DNA of 58,503 bases from Gnetum montanum (GCA_015680685.1 MNCI01015561.1:1107825-1166327); one strand, 5' to 3'; shown: positions 1-11,447, counted from the stretch's first letter. Notes: generated by a model not told the origin, from the sequence alone. Made by a program: numbers and translations.

Positions 1-1
1 A

Positions 2-763
2 TGGAACTCATTTTACAGGTTCCACTTTCCAAAAACTTATGTAGCACTTGGGGTTGTTGAGCACAAACTCACAACACCATATCACCCCCAAGCCAATGGT
101 CAAGCTGAGGTCACTAATCAAAAGATTATGAAAATTCTAATATGTGCCATTAGAAAATACTGAAGGGACTGGAGCACCAAATTAAATGATGCCCTTTGGG
201 CCTATCGCTCCACATGGAAGCTTCCCATAGGTTATTCTCCTTATGAGCTCATGTATGGAAAACTACCAACACTACCCATCCAGTCTGAGCTCTGTACACT
301 CTCTACAGCTTGTGACCTTGACCTGAATCTAAGTCTAGCATAGAAAGAATAATTAATGAACCTCAACTTTCTAGATGAAAATTGGTTAATGGGCCTGTCA
401 TCCAACAAAACACATAAGGCATTCAACAAGAAATGCCATGACCTTAAAATAAGAAAAGTCAAGTTTTAACCAAGCGACAAGGTTCTCTATTAGAATCCTG
501 CACATGTACCCCGACAAACCAAATTCCAAACATTGTGGGAAGGACCTTACATTATTAATGAGACTTTTCCATTTAGGGCCATGATTATCTATAAACTTGA
601 CTACCTAGTTAAGAAATAATTAGTCAACATCCAACAAGTGAAACCTTTCCATGAGCCCAAGCTAACCAATTCAACAAACACCTCAACAGATGGACAACCA
701 CGCTCAAATTTTCAGATCTCCCCCTTCCAACTTAGTCATGGGGGAGATGGTCACCCATACTAA
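2..763 (+). pseudogene. Element A: Ty3/Gypsy integrase C-terminal part and end of pol
   Basis: Frame 2 reads the end of a plant Ty3/Gypsy integrase. YHPQANGQAEVTNQ holds the last acidic residue (E) of the DDE triad. LWAYRSTWK and YELMYGKLPTLP follow, then the GPY/F module as LWEGPYII and a C-terminal VKPF near base 645. The frame runs on to a TAA at 761-763, ending in QLSHGGDG, the same tail as element F. At least seven in-frame stops (for example TGA at about 158 after the IRKY motif) make it dead. The core D residues and the rest of pol lie outside the window. The GPY/F tail and the family's tRNA-Asp PBS point to the Athila/Tat group; that assignment is inference. Confidence 0.93.
716..748 (+). 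other. Inverted repeat at the end of pol in element A
   Basis: ATCTCCCCC (716-724) and GGGGGAGAT (740-748) form a perfect 9-bp stem around a 15-nt loop. It lies within the last codons of pol (..ISPFQLSHGGD..). The same block is present in element F at 21745-21779 with one stem mismatch, so conservation may be coding rather than structural. Confidence 0.6.
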
Positions 764-1425
764 CACTTTTCATGGCTCCTCAGTCTTTTGGCTTTTTTGT
801 TTTACACATGTTTGGTTTTACAAATTTTTGTTTTCATATTCTTTGTTTTACATCTTTGTTTTACATATTTGTGTTTTTCAGGTTATTGATCTCCTCTTAG
901 TTTTTGTTTTACACCATCATTAATATAATTGATATTTATTGCATAATATTTTACTTCTTTTATATTTTCTTGTGTTTGATGTGTTTCTCTACTCTTTCTA
1001 CTAATAAGGTGTCAAGTACAATGGTAATGTGCTACTTGATGGTGGTATGTTTCATTTGAAATTTGATTGTTGATGTCTGATTTCTAACTTTGAATGTTGT
1101 TACTAATGACTAGGACATGGTTTCTTTTCATGTAATAGGCAGTGAGTCCACATCATCCGCCTATCCACATACTCTATGGTTTTCCTTGTTTTGGAAATGT
1201 GCAGTCCCTTCTTCATTAATGAAACTTTAATAAATTGGTGACTTGTGTAGTTTCTGGAATTGGGAAGGAATCAAAGGTTTGGATAGGGTTTGGCTTCAAA
1301 GGGATGCAATATTCTTCATGCTTTTTTGTTTTCCTATGTGTGAGAGTGTTCTCATGAGCTTCTCACTGTTCTGTATTATTCCATAACAGGAAGTCAAATA
1401 AGTCCTTACATGGTGTCGTCCTCAT

Positions 1426-1463
<38 letters not shown>

Positions 1464-2747
1464 GGATTCAAAGCACATTCCTTGGACAAAATAAATGTGA
1501 AAACACATAGGTCTTTGCATGGTGTGGTTCCCATTCAAAAAAAAACATGAAGGCTACAAGCACTAGTTACGGGACTTGTCTTGTCTCCTCTAACTAAGGC
1601 CCTTTCTCACTTCCTACTTTCTCTCTAATTTGGAATAGTGGTTATTTTGTCAAAGCATTCTTGTGTCTCAAGGGATGAACTAGTCTTAGAATGTTGATGC
1701 GAAGTTACTGAAAGTGGTTGGTTTTGGTTTGGACTGAGGATGGATCCTACCAAGTCATTTAATCACAAAATCCATAAGGGACTTCATGTGACCATAATTA
1801 GGAACTCCATTTCATTCTCTCTGTCATCCATCTATGCTTTTCATGCCTCACCTCACTGCTAGTTTCATGTTTTGATTCAATGTTTTGGTTTGATGTGTTG
1901 GGTTTCTCAATCAATTACTTTTGGGTTTTTGTACTTAACTTTTCATAACCATTAATCATCCATGGAGCCCATGGAATCCTTGGTTTGAATTTATGCAAGG
2001 GCAAAAAAGGCCTCTGATTGCTTTTGGAAAGACCCACTTGCATATCATTTGGTTTGGTAAAGTTAAGTTCTTTGCCCTTAGACATTGTTATAATCAAATT
2101 CTTTTTATTTACCCCATCCATTCCATCTAATTATACAAATCTTCATAACTATTTTTAGTGAAATTCTTATTTTTATTATTGTGAATTTTTATACCCTCTT
2201 TCCAGTATTCCTTATGTTAAGCTTTTTCAAAATTTTATGGACTGCTTCTCTTACTTAACCCATTCATCATTCTTTCCACTAATACTATCAAACAACCAAT
2301 CTATCACAATCATAACTTGGCTAGATAAAATCACTAACGAGACAAGGTATTCAACCGTTATTTGTTACACTTTATATACTAATCCTTAATTTTGTTGTGA
2401 TTGTAGTGGGAAGCATGGACTAGAAGTGCGATTGTCTTCACCAAGGAGGATGCAACAATATCACTCACGGGAGATTGTTTAAGACCACTGGATCTTTTCT
2501 ACCTTTCCCTCATTCTTCTATTATTAAGAAGGGTTGGATGTCCATTTTATCTAAGGGTGTTCTTTCCTATTTTCATGAACACCCAATTTTGTACACAATT
2601 ATAATGTTGTATGCTCGGGCACTTTTGTATTTGTCTATTCTCTCTATGCCACTCTGCATTTTAGTCGAATAGTCCACACCTCCTAATATATTTTGTAAAG
2701 GACTTGTTCCTCTTCTTCTGTACTCGAGGACAAGTTTTCATTTAGTC
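764..2747 (+). other. Element A: 2-kb 3' region without a credible ORF
   Basis: This spans from the pol stop to the PPT before the 3' LTR. It opens T-rich, with TTTTGTTTTAC repeated several times (about 780-910). I see no env-like frame, only short unrelated ORFs. The block GTCTTTGCATGGTGTGGTTC near 1514 recurs, decayed, in the equivalent region of element F (minus strand, about 21135-21165), and a neighbouring phrase (CTAACTAAGGCCCT) is also shared. It is therefore a family feature, not unrelated host DNA. Athila and Tat elements commonly have long 3' regions. Confidence 0.7.
1428..1461 (+). repeat. (GA)n microsatellite
   Basis: About 16 uninterrupted GA units in the 3' region of element A. 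Confidence 0.97.
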
Positions 2748-2756
2748 GTGGGGGTA
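2748..2756 (+). promoter_or_regulatory. Polypurine tract of element A
   Basis: GTGGGGGTA directly precedes the LTR start and follows CGAGGACAAGTTTTCATTTA, a context typical of plant Ty3/Gypsy 3' ends. It would prime plus-strand DNA synthesis. Confidence 0.75.
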
Positions 2757-3608
2757 TAATAAATCATGTTTTCATACACTCTGATATCGGAGTGGCCACG
2801 ATATTGAATACGCAATATTGTGGTCCAAGATGTGATATCATACATTTGATATCGTAGGGTTACTCCTGGGTCTATAAATACAGCCCTTAGGCACATTGAG
2901 AGTAGTTTTTGGCAATCAAGTAGTGAAACTCTTGTAGTTTGTCCATTTGAGAGTTAGAATATTTTCCAAGTGCCCATAGTAGGAGGTCTAAGTATGATCA
3001 TATATTTATTCAAGCATTAATGTACTTGAACACATCATTGTGTTGGAAATAAAGATGAACTCTTTGATTCACCTTGCAGCACTTGAGACTTTCTTTTTTA
3101 TGCATTTATATATATAGTGGTTTCATTCAATTTACATTAATGTTACTCATTTGGCAATTAATTTTGATCCATTAAGCAACTAATTAAAATACACAAGCAT
3201 GACCCCTTCGAACATACGTGTGACACTTGGTAGCTCAAAAATGGTTAGCATTTGACAACCCAACAATGTTAACACAAAGTTCAAGATGTGTCCGAGAAGT
3301 GGGAATGGTTACTTGTGTTAAGCTAGATTAGATCATAGTTTTCTTAGCACTTAATCACTCTTACTTTCATTCTTGTTCTAGGCAAGTAAATTGATAAAAC
3401 ATGAAGTAACAAAAATCTTATGCCTCATTCACACTTAACCATACAATTGCATTCCACAAGTGGGACTGGGAAGACAACAAACGGACAACACGCATGCACT
3501 ATTTAGCTCTAGCGTACTTGGTAATTAAAGTCTACAGAATTTGATCAGATTGCACGTGAACACTTGTGATTCATATGGTTGGATGTAGGGGTACCTCACC
3601 GCTCATCA
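2757..3608 (+). mobile_element. Element A: 3' LTR (family 1)
   Basis: It runs from TAATAAATCA (a decayed TGATGAATCA) to ...CCGCTCATCA, 852 bp. A TATA box (TCTATAAATACAG) lies near 2872. Upstream, U3 holds GATATC-type short inverted repeats (2783-2855). The U5 end ATGGTTGGATGTAGGGGTACC is shared with LTRs B, C, F and H. Nothing after 3608 resembles a PBS, so this is the 3' LTR. It abuts element H gag, implying that A inserted into H. Confidence 0.88.
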
Positions 3609-4088
3609 ATCATCATCATATCTATTTCTATTTGTCTAATTATGATGATCTTGTCTATGCTCGTTTTGATATCTTATATCTTGTCTTTGATTTCCATTTC
3701 TATCTCTATCATGACTCCTTAGTGGAGCTCTATCTCCATACCTACATTTATCTTCGTCAAAACTAGATGTTGAAGATGAAGAGAATTATGGTAAACTGGG
3801 AGAATCATCATGGATCCTATATTTTCCCCTATGATTCCTTGGCTCATGTTTTCTAGGTTTGTTGGAGGTTCTATATCTTAAGGTCCTCCTCATTATAAGA
3901 CATGTTCCATCCTCTCTAGGACTATCCATAACTATTAAATGTTTTCTTTAATAGTAAGGATTAAAATTTGCATATGAAACTCCTGCTTGTAGAGGTTCAC
4001 TTCAATTCTCTTCAATATAAGTTCTATCATTTCTTCTACCAGTGTTCTCATCATGTAATGGATTATAGGTCCTATGTGAAGAAGACAT
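3609..4088 (-). pseudogene. Element H: gag N-terminal fragment
   Basis: The minus strand starts at ATG 4088 with MSSSHRTYNP, like MSSSHKSNSP of element C, then continues as an R/N/H-rich frame with stops (for example TGA after YIEEN). It is cut at 3608/3609 by LTR A. The rest of H must lie left of A, outside the window. The function is structural (Gag); only the poorly conserved leader part is present, so identification rests on homology with C and on its place behind LTR and PBS. Confidence 0.75.
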
Positions 4089-4202
4089 GTTTTTGGTTAA
4101 TAATGTATGTGGCTTAAAATATTAATTTTTCTTAAAAGGTAAGTCATTAATTCTTTTACAACGATCATTTGTAATATAACTAATCTAGATCACTAACATC
4201 AT

Positions 4203-4219
4203 CCCCAACAATGATGCCA
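4203..4219 (-). promoter_or_regulatory. Primer-binding site of element H (tRNA-Asp type)
   Basis: The minus strand reads TGGCATCATTGTTGGGG, one base from the LTR end. It is a decayed form of TGGCGCCGTTGCCGGGG, the complement of the plant tRNA-Asp 3' end. Confidence 0.8.
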
Positions 4220-4220
4220 A

Positions 4221-5152
4221 TGATGAGCGAAAAGCATCCCTTATGTCCAACCATATGAATCAAAAGTGTGTACACATGATCTGATCAAATTCCGTGGATG
4301 GGATTAGTGTGGTATCTAGATTGTTAAGTGTTGATTGCAGGTTGTTGTCTTCTCATGTAGATTCATAATAACTTTGTACTATATGATTTAGTTCGAAGTG
4401 AGGCATATGATTATTGATGTTGTGCAACTATGGCTAAGCTAGTTAAAATCATGGAAATTAATGTTTTAATTAATCTAAATAATAACAAGAAAATAAATCC
4501 TAAGCTAGTCTACTAGCAATGAGTGTCCATTCCTAGCTTGTTGTACACATCCTAAACTCACGTACCCACTACTGGGATTACCAAGTGTTATTCTACTAGG
4601 CGAACCAAGCAATAACACTACTAGGACTACCAAGTGAATATGTGTTTATGCTTGAAACTAATCACACTCATTCTGCCAATTAATTAACATTTATGAAAAT
4701 GTAAATATTAACTAAGTACATGAAAAATATATTGCATTAAAAGTAAGTCTATTCTAATTCAAAGTGCTACAATGAATATGAATCAATATTGATCTTATTA
4801 TTGTTCATGTAATGTGTTTAGGTACAATGCCACTTAAATAAGACATTGTACAATTGACTCAAATCCATACTACTAGCGCTCATTGACTATTGTTAAGCTT
4901 ACGAAATAAAATTGCAATAGTCTAGCTACTAGAATGACTAAAGGTATCCACAAACACAATAAGAGACTCATATTTATAGGCATTTATTATAATCACAATG
5001 TTACATTTATGACATAGCATCCTAGCCTATGATATAGTAGATGTGATGCAAAGAATGCTACATTGTAGATGCAATGTAGCATCTACAACATCGTAGATGC
5101 TACACATCTACAACATAGTAGATATGATATATTAGTCGACAATAAAATTTCA
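4221..5152 (-). mobile_element. Element H: 5' LTR (family 1)
   Basis: The PBS-proximal end is TGATGAGCG at 4221. The outer end is placed at CA 5151-5152 (minus strand TGAAATTTTATTG), where Copia coding begins. U3 (5040-5125) is crowded with GTAGATG and CATCTAC repeats, including an inverted pair GTAGATGCAATGTAGCATCTAC. U5 carries about three copies of ACTTGGTAATCCYAGTAGT (4545-4650). The outer boundary is uncertain by about 10 bp. Confidence 0.82.
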
Positions 5153-5927
5153 TGCTTTATTAGCTATGATGGAGACAAGATTATTTCCAACAACAATGAT
5201 ATCATCTACATAGAGAAACACTATTATAAAAGAGGTTCCTGTTATGCATGTGAAGAGAGAATGATCAACCTTTGATTGAGTGTAGGTAACATTATTAAAA
5301 AAAAGATAGTTTTTGAAGCCATTATCTTGAAGCTTGCTTGAGCTTATATAGAGATTTGTTGAGGTAGAAAACACTTATTTTCACTAGCATACCAAAAGCA
5401 AGAGGAAGAGCCATATAAACCTCTTGTTTAAGATCACCATGGAGAAATGCATTATTAACATCCAATTGATGAAGATGTCAATTTTGAATAGGTGTAATAG
5501 CCAAAATACATATACTTATAGTAAGTTTAGCAACACGTGCAAAAATTTCCTAAAAATCCAAACTTTTTTTCTAATTGTATCCCTTAGCTACAAGATGAGC
5601 CTTGTAGTATTCAATGGTTTCATCACGTTTGTATTTGATATTCAACATCCACTTACAACTAATGACCTTATGATGAGGTAAAGAAGAAAGTGTCCAAGTA
5701 CTATTGGAATCCAATGCATGAATCTCTACTGCCATTGCCTCTCACCATTTTTTATCCTTAATTGCTTGAGCAAAAGTCCTTGGCACTTTATGAGATGAAA
5801 TATCTACAAAATAGCTTTGATGTTGTGATGAAAGGTTTTTGTGAAATGGGATAAGCGGTGCTTATCATAGGTCTTATTGATAAGGAAGACAATGGAGTGG
5901 TTGATGAACGAATAGTAGGTTGACAAT
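5153..5927 (-). pseudogene. Element L: Ty1/Copia reverse transcriptase fragment
   Basis: Minus-strand frames read a Copia RT (RVT_2): W..AM..EI.AL, CKWMLNIKYK, HLVAKGYN, then [18 protein letters not shown] (first catalytic D) and YKLKQAS, and after a frameshift FLYVDDIIVVGNN (second catalytic motif YVDD). Stops and at least one frameshift inactivate it. It is truncated on both sides, by LTR H at 5152 and by LTR B at 5928. It is a different Copia copy from K, since K retains its own RT. Confidence 0.92.
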
Positions 5928-6743
5928 TGATGAACTGTCATTAAGTCGATGCATCAACGGGGCCCCTTTTACGCAGCCACCTATCCTGGCCTATAAATAA
6001 GAGGGCCCTCCACCTCATTTAGGAATCCTTTTGTCATTTGTAGCTAGAATCTTTTAGTTTGTTTCCATAGGAGTTAGAATATTTCCCCAGTGCATGCCCG
6101 TAGTGTGATGCTTGTAAGTGTACGGAACCTTTATTTGAGTGTGACGTACTTGGACGTGCACATGACCGAAAATAAAGATTGCGATTACTTCATCATTGCA
6201 GCATTCACTTAGTTGTAATTGTTTAATTGTTATTGTTAATTATTATTGTTATTTATTATTTTCTTAGTTAATATTTCTTTATCATCATTTACTATTCTTG
6301 TTGTTAAATGCGGAATGAGTACGACTTAATCACAAGCATTTAAGTGTGACTACTTGGCAACCCAGTAGTGTACCTAGGATCTACACGTGGTAATCCTAGT
6401 AGTAGTTGTACACGAGGTCTAAGATGTGTACGGATGATTAAGGAACGGATGCTCATCACACTTAGGTTAGCTTAGACTTCATTTCCTATTACTCATTAGT
6501 TTAATCAATATTATTCTCCATTGTATCTAGGAGTAGCAGTAGTTTAGGATCACATCATATGCCTCACTCTGGACCAAACCATGCGTGACAAAGCAAATAC
6601 TAGTCCAGGTGGGAAGACAGTGAATTGCGATCAACGTGTAACTATCTAGATACCATAACTAGCTTGTCCATGGAGTTCAACCAGATCGGGCGTGAACACT
6701 CATATTCGTATGGTTGAGTGTAGGGGTACCTCGCCGCTCATCA
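5928..6743 (+). mobile_element. Element B: 5' LTR (family 1)
   Basis: It begins TGATGAACTGTC and ends ..CGCTCATCA, followed by one base and the PBS. The TATA box CCTATAAATAAG is at about 5991. U3 motif: GTCGATGCATCAACGGGGCCCC (5943-5964). A polyadenylation-like AATAAAG lies at about 6171. U5 contains GTACCT..AGTAGT units and ends with the family block GTTGAGTGTAGGGGTACC. This is one of the better preserved LTRs in the window. Confidence 0.92.
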
Positions 6744-6744
6744 T

Positions 6745-6761
6745 TGGCACCGTTGCCAGGG
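6745..6761 (+). promoter_or_regulatory. Primer-binding site of element B (tRNA-Asp type)
   Basis: TGGCACCGTTGCCAGGG differs from TGGCGCCGTTGCCGGGG at two positions, both explained by C-to-T decay of CpG. It sits one base after the LTR. Confidence 0.9.
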
Positions 6762-6907
6762 ATGGTGCTAGTTATTTAGATTAGTTACATCATAATAGAT
6801 CATTGTAACAAAGCCTTGATGATATATCTTTTAGAAAAATAATAATAATAATTGTAATTAAATCACACACAAATTTACAACCATATCTCTCCTACAAGAC
6901 TATAATA

Positions 6908-8300
6908 ATGCCACATCTAGTGAGGCAATTCATTGGAGAACCAATGAATATTATAACAATGAAGATTGGACTACGCAACCCGAGGTGGGGGTTTCTTATA
7001 AACATAAACGAAGACAACATCATCCCAACGCATGAAAGCATAACTTACCTGATGATGATGAACCCCTACTGGCCACTACAAGCTTAGCAAGAAATACAGG
7101 AGGCTATTTGAATAGCTCGTAGGCATCGTAAGGAAAGTTGTCTACCCGTGCTTAATTTAAAAAACTTTCCCAAGTTTTCAGGAGGCTATGATTCAGATCC
7201 GCAACAACATTTACAAGCCTTCTACGATGCCTGTACATGGAACAGTATCAATAATGGGTGGCAAAAACTTAAGCTCTTTCCTCTAACACTCGTTGGCCAC
7301 GCAAAAGTATGGTATAGGTCGTTAAAAACCAAAATCAATTCGACGTTTACCGATAATGGTAGAACTCTTCAATGAAAGATATCAAACCTATGTAAGAGTG
7401 TCAACCTTGAGGAGACAAATCCAAGAATGGAAACAAGCACAACATGAACCCTTGGACATGGCCTTAGAAAGATATTATGCATTGCTAAACAACTGCCCAG
7501 GCCATGGGTTTCCAAGGAAAGGCTAATGTACCATATCATAGATGGGCTCCGTAATGAAATAAGGGAGACCCTAGGGATGTACGCCCAATGTCAACTATAT
7601 GAGCTACGAACCCATCAACTACAAGAGCTTATTAAGCGGATAGCAAAAAAAGAAGGAGAAATAGCCAAATGGGAGAATGTTGAAAGTTCTCAACAGGACC
7701 AAAATCTCAACTTAACAAGGATCCATGATCATGAAGAGGAGAAATCCACTCACTTCAAGGAGGTGGAATCATCTTTGCCAATCCTATAGCCACTGGATGA
7801 AATTGAGGCAAAGATCAATAAGATGACAGACTAGGTACATGAAAGATGTGGAGAATATGCCAACATTATTAGAGGAAAAACTATGCCAAATTGAGAAACA
7901 AGACAGGACACCACACGACAATCGAAACAAAGGGTAGAAGATAATAAGGATAAGAACTCAACTGCCAATCATCTGTATCAATGTAATATTTTCTTGTACG
8001 ATCACCCCATAGGTCAATGTCCAATCTTGTCACATTTACATGACCATTAAGGAGGAATGTTACATCTAGAGTTCGTACAAAAATATTGTGTCCAACCATA
8101 GTGGCAAAAACCTCAATCATGGGGGAGGCCACCGCCAACTGGACCATACCCTTTGTATGTTGCAGCACCAAATGCTTATTACGTTCAACACCCTGTTTCT
8201 CCAATGGGATCAGCATCCTCTACCTCACCTCATCGTTATCCAATGGGATCAGCACCAAATGCTTATTACGTTCAGCACACTGATTACATGGAAGAGATGC
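6908..8300 (+). pseudogene. Element B: gag
   Basis: ATG 6908 opens the frame (MPHLVRQFIGEP), 165 bp from the LTR. The retrotransposon Gag core reads FPKFSGGYDSDPQQHLQAF, then WQKLKLFPLTLVGHAKVWY (about 7150-7330). After a frameshift comes ELFNERYQTYVRVSTLRRQI, and after another a helical, charged stretch (7526-7789, YHIIDGLRNEIRET). A degenerate nucleic-acid knuckle (YQCN..YDHPIGQCP) is at 7970-8025. The Pro/Tyr/Gln-rich C-terminus holds an internal repeat PNAYYVQH (8170-8285). The frame stops abruptly at about 8300 where element C starts in reverse; no protease of B remains. Confidence 0.9.
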
Positions 8301-8770
8301 TGAACATTCTTCTATGTCATCACCCTCTGAGTCATTGTATGTGATGCACAGAACTTTCTTCTGCTTGATCTTTCCATATATGTTTACCTTAGATATCTCC
8401 AAGGAAAGATCGTGGATCCCTAGGTACGCATCTTTCATACTTAGCCATGGCCTTCCCATTATAATTGGGAAGTCCCCTTCATTGTTGTTGACTTCAATCA
8501 CCAGGAAATCAACTAGGTAGGACCAATTACACATAGTGGTAACAATTTCCTCCACTGATCCCAAGGGAATGGTGATGGACTAGTCTGCCAGCTCCAGTTG
8601 AATGTTGCTCTTCTTAAGTTGGGGCAGGTTCCAGGCTTGATACATTTCTTGTGATATTAAATTGACTCCGAAACTTGAGTCAAGAAGAGCCTTATGTGGT
8701 TTGTTCCTGGTGATTTGTAAATAGATGAAGGGGCTTCCAGGATCAGAGAGTTTCCTGGGAAGGTGGCCTA
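8301..8770 (-). pseudogene. Element C: retropepsin (PR) segment
   Basis: On the minus strand YLQITRNKPHKALLDSSF (about 8670-8715) is the flap and active-site region. The catalytic DSG is DSS, so the fireman's-grip glycine is lost. Downstream come IPLGSVEEIVTTM and the C-terminal retropepsin signature FPIIMGRPWL (about 8440-8470), then a linker rich in acidic residues. It would process Gag-Pol. RT would follow but the sequence is cut at about 8300 by the tail-to-tail junction with B. Element F carries the same segment at 24890-25300. Confidence 0.88.
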
Positions 8771-11304
8771 CATTGATCTAGTCGGTTACGGTATGCATTA
8801 ACATAACCGTATATGTTAAGCTCTGATTTTGGACTGAAGGATGCTCTGAAGCTTTACGTGTTGGAGGATCATACCTAGACTCAACCGCTTGTTGTTGTGA
8901 GATATTTTCTGGGCTTTTTATTCTGAAGAAAGGTCTTCTCTTTTGGCGGTTGTCAGAACCAGCAGCGGGTTGAATGTTTACGGCTCTCGTAGCGTGGCGT
9001 TGTTGCGATTGAGTGGGGAGTTCCCCTTGCATTGTTGGAGTAGGAGGTATGGGAACTACAAGTGGAAGAGGTGCAGATGGAGTTGGAGGATGGTAAGTAT
9101 GTGGGGTGCCTCCCGAAGGAGAAGGAGTCCTCCCAAAGTACTCCCGAACTTGGTAGTGACGTTGGGGAGTTGCGTGACTCATAGATTCACTTGGAGAAAC
9201 CAGCTACTGCACATAATAGCCATAAGGATTAGGTTGCCGGTAAGGGTATTGATGTTTCAACGGTGGCATCCCCCATGACTGTGGGTATTGCCACTACTGA
9301 TGTTGCCCGATGGGTTGTGGTAGAGTTCCACTTGGATAGTACGTTAATGGTTGGTGGAACAGCCTTGGGTTACCTTGGGGATAAGGTAACCTTCGGGGTG
9401 TCTACCATTGGTTAAGTCTCAGATTAAGTGCATACACTCCAGACTCCTATAGATGTGAGATGATTGAACAACATCGCTTAGGATGGTCATAGTGGTAGAT
9501 CTCACATCCACCGTCATCGTCTGTGTCTGAATCCACAACCTCATCGGAGATAGTAATTTTCCCCTTACCCTTGTTATGTGCAGGGCCTAAATCTCTCCGC
9601 TTTGTCTTATCTTTGTCACTACTTCATTCCACCTTAGACTCTTCTATGATTTTTAGGACAGTTTCAAGTCTAGAATATAAGGAATCCCACAATTGATCCA
9701 CCTTAGCCGATACTTCTATTGTTAGTTTTTGAATTGGAAAGGTTTTTCTGTTCACCAACTCTTCGAGTGGTGACTCATCCTCTTCATCGCAAAATTTCAC
9801 TCCCTTCTTTCGAAGAGAGGGATCACAGTTATATTCTTCTACACTCACTCTTTTTTGTAGCTCACCTTCTTCTTTAGCTACTTACTTCAACAAGCGATGT
9901 ATTTCATGGGCTCTAAGTTCTAATAGTCTCCCTTGGGCATAAGTCCCAAGGTTTTTTCTAGTCTCATGCCTTAGCCCACATACGATGTGGTGGAGTTGAT
10001 CCTACTATGCGTAACCATGGCTCGAGCAACGATGTAACAATGTGTAGTAGCAGCCCATGGCAGCATCCAAGGGTTCATAAGTACCTTGCTTCCATCCTTG
10101 GATCTACTTACGCAAATTAGACACTTTGGAGTACGTTTGATACTTATCATTGAAGAGTTCCAACATCATACTCCACCTCCTAATGGTTTCTAGTTCTAAG
10201 GATCGGTACCTACTCTCTGCTTCCTTAATGAGTTTCCTAGGAAACAAATTTAGTTTTTGCCACTCGTTTTCTATGTTTTGCAAGGCATAGGCATCGTGGA
10301 ATGGCTGTAAATGATGCTGCGGATCAGCATTGTATCCCCCCTCAAAGCGTGGGATATTTTTCATGTCTAAACGCTTGATCTGACTATCTCTTTGATGCCT
10401 TGTTGGTACTTTCACTACCTCTGTTATATTTAACATGCTTTGGGTCGCAAGTAGGGGCTCGTCATCATCATCTCTTTCATGAGGTCTATGATGTCTATGT
10501 TGTTCCCTACTTTCCCTTCGTTCATGCCCTTGTCCTCTCTCTCGACTCTCTTGTCAAGGTCTCTTATTTTTCCTACCTCTATCCTCATCGTTGTGCTTGT
10601 GATGGCTACGCCCAGATGTGGAAGGAGAGGGTGAGTGATGTGAAGAAGGAGAAGAAGAAGGAGAACCATCGTCATGACGATGTTTCTTACCTTCACTTCT
10701 GTGGCTTCGGCCCCAATTGTGATGATAATGTGAGTGCTCTTCCTTGTCATGTGTTTTTATTCCCTCAGTGAATAACTGGTGTTCACGGGGATCAAAACCA
10801 GGGTTTTGTATCATGGATTGTAGGTTCTGATATCCCACCTCCTCACTATCATTAGGAGGGGGAACATCTTTTGATAGAGAACCCATTATAAGTGGTTCAC
10901 CATCTCCTATTTCACTTAGGATGTGCGGGATGTCTTTGCCCTTAAATAGTGTATGTTGGCTCTCCTGCCTTGAGTCCCTCATACATTGTAAAGCTGTGGG
11001 ATGGTAATCCCTTGAGTCAAAACCTACTGCAACGTATTTAGCATAAAGCTATGTCATGCCAATTTGTGCCAGAGCACAGGACTGCACGATCCAGAGGTAA
11101 CACTATGTTACCCTGCAAATCTCTCCAGCACATCTATTCATCCTGATGGAGGATAAAAGTAAAGTTGGGGATATACTCATCAAGATGAGTATATGTCAAC
11201 CTATATTGTTGAGAAACTGGCGGATTTAGGTTATGTGTTTGATGTTGCCGACTGTCCTGTGTATTATCCCTAGGTGGTGAATTGCTCTTATGAGAAGAAG
11301 ACAT
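8771..11304 (-). pseudogene. Element C: gag
   Basis: Minus strand from ATG 11304 (MSSSHKSNSPPRDN). An S/H/R-rich low-complexity region follows (10550-10760), then the Gag core IPRFEGGYNADPQHHLQPF and WQKLNLFPRKLIKEAESRY (10200-10360), and a charged helical part (9624-9848, RLETVLKIIEESK). A knuckle-like CEIYHYDHPKRCC is at about 9490-9520. The Pro/Gln-rich tail carries SWGMPP and PTPSAPLPLV (9000-9300). Gag core and knuckle align with B and F but are clearly diverged, so B and C are different insertions. Stops are fewer than in D or F, so C is among the younger elements. Confidence 0.9.
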
Positions 11305-11430
11305 TGTTATTTAATTCGGTGTGCTAATTAACCATTATATAAATTTTTCTTTAATTAATCCTAAGGTTCATTTAAGCTCCCAATGATGTGAATGATCTCT
11401 TATGTTCTACTTAGCGCAAAAACACTTAGC
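11305..11430 (-). other. Element C: leader between PBS and gag
   Basis: About 126 bp of A+T-rich leader, starting AGTGTTTTTGCGCTAAG downstream of the PBS. No ORF or repeat is evident. Confidence 0.6.
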
Positions 11431-11447
11431 CCCCAGCAACGGTGCCA
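11431..11447 (-). promoter_or_regulatory. Primer-binding site of element C (tRNA-Asp type)
   Basis: The minus strand reads TGGCACCGTTGCTGGGG, two C-to-T-type differences from the complement of the tRNA-Asp 3' end, one base from the LTR. Confidence 0.9.

Noticed and set aside
690-923. 77-codon plus-strand ORF that might be env-like
   Set aside because: It is a T-rich low-complexity frame (FLFSYSLFYIFVL) starting inside the end of pol; no counterpart in F.
7881-8216. 111-codon minus-strand ORF between B gag and C protease
   Set aside because: It is antisense to the gag knuckle region of B; the true minus-strand coding of C starts only right of about 8300.
8943-9278. 111-codon plus-strand ORF
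   Set aside because: It is the antisense of the Pro/Gln-rich gag tail of element C and has no recognisable content.
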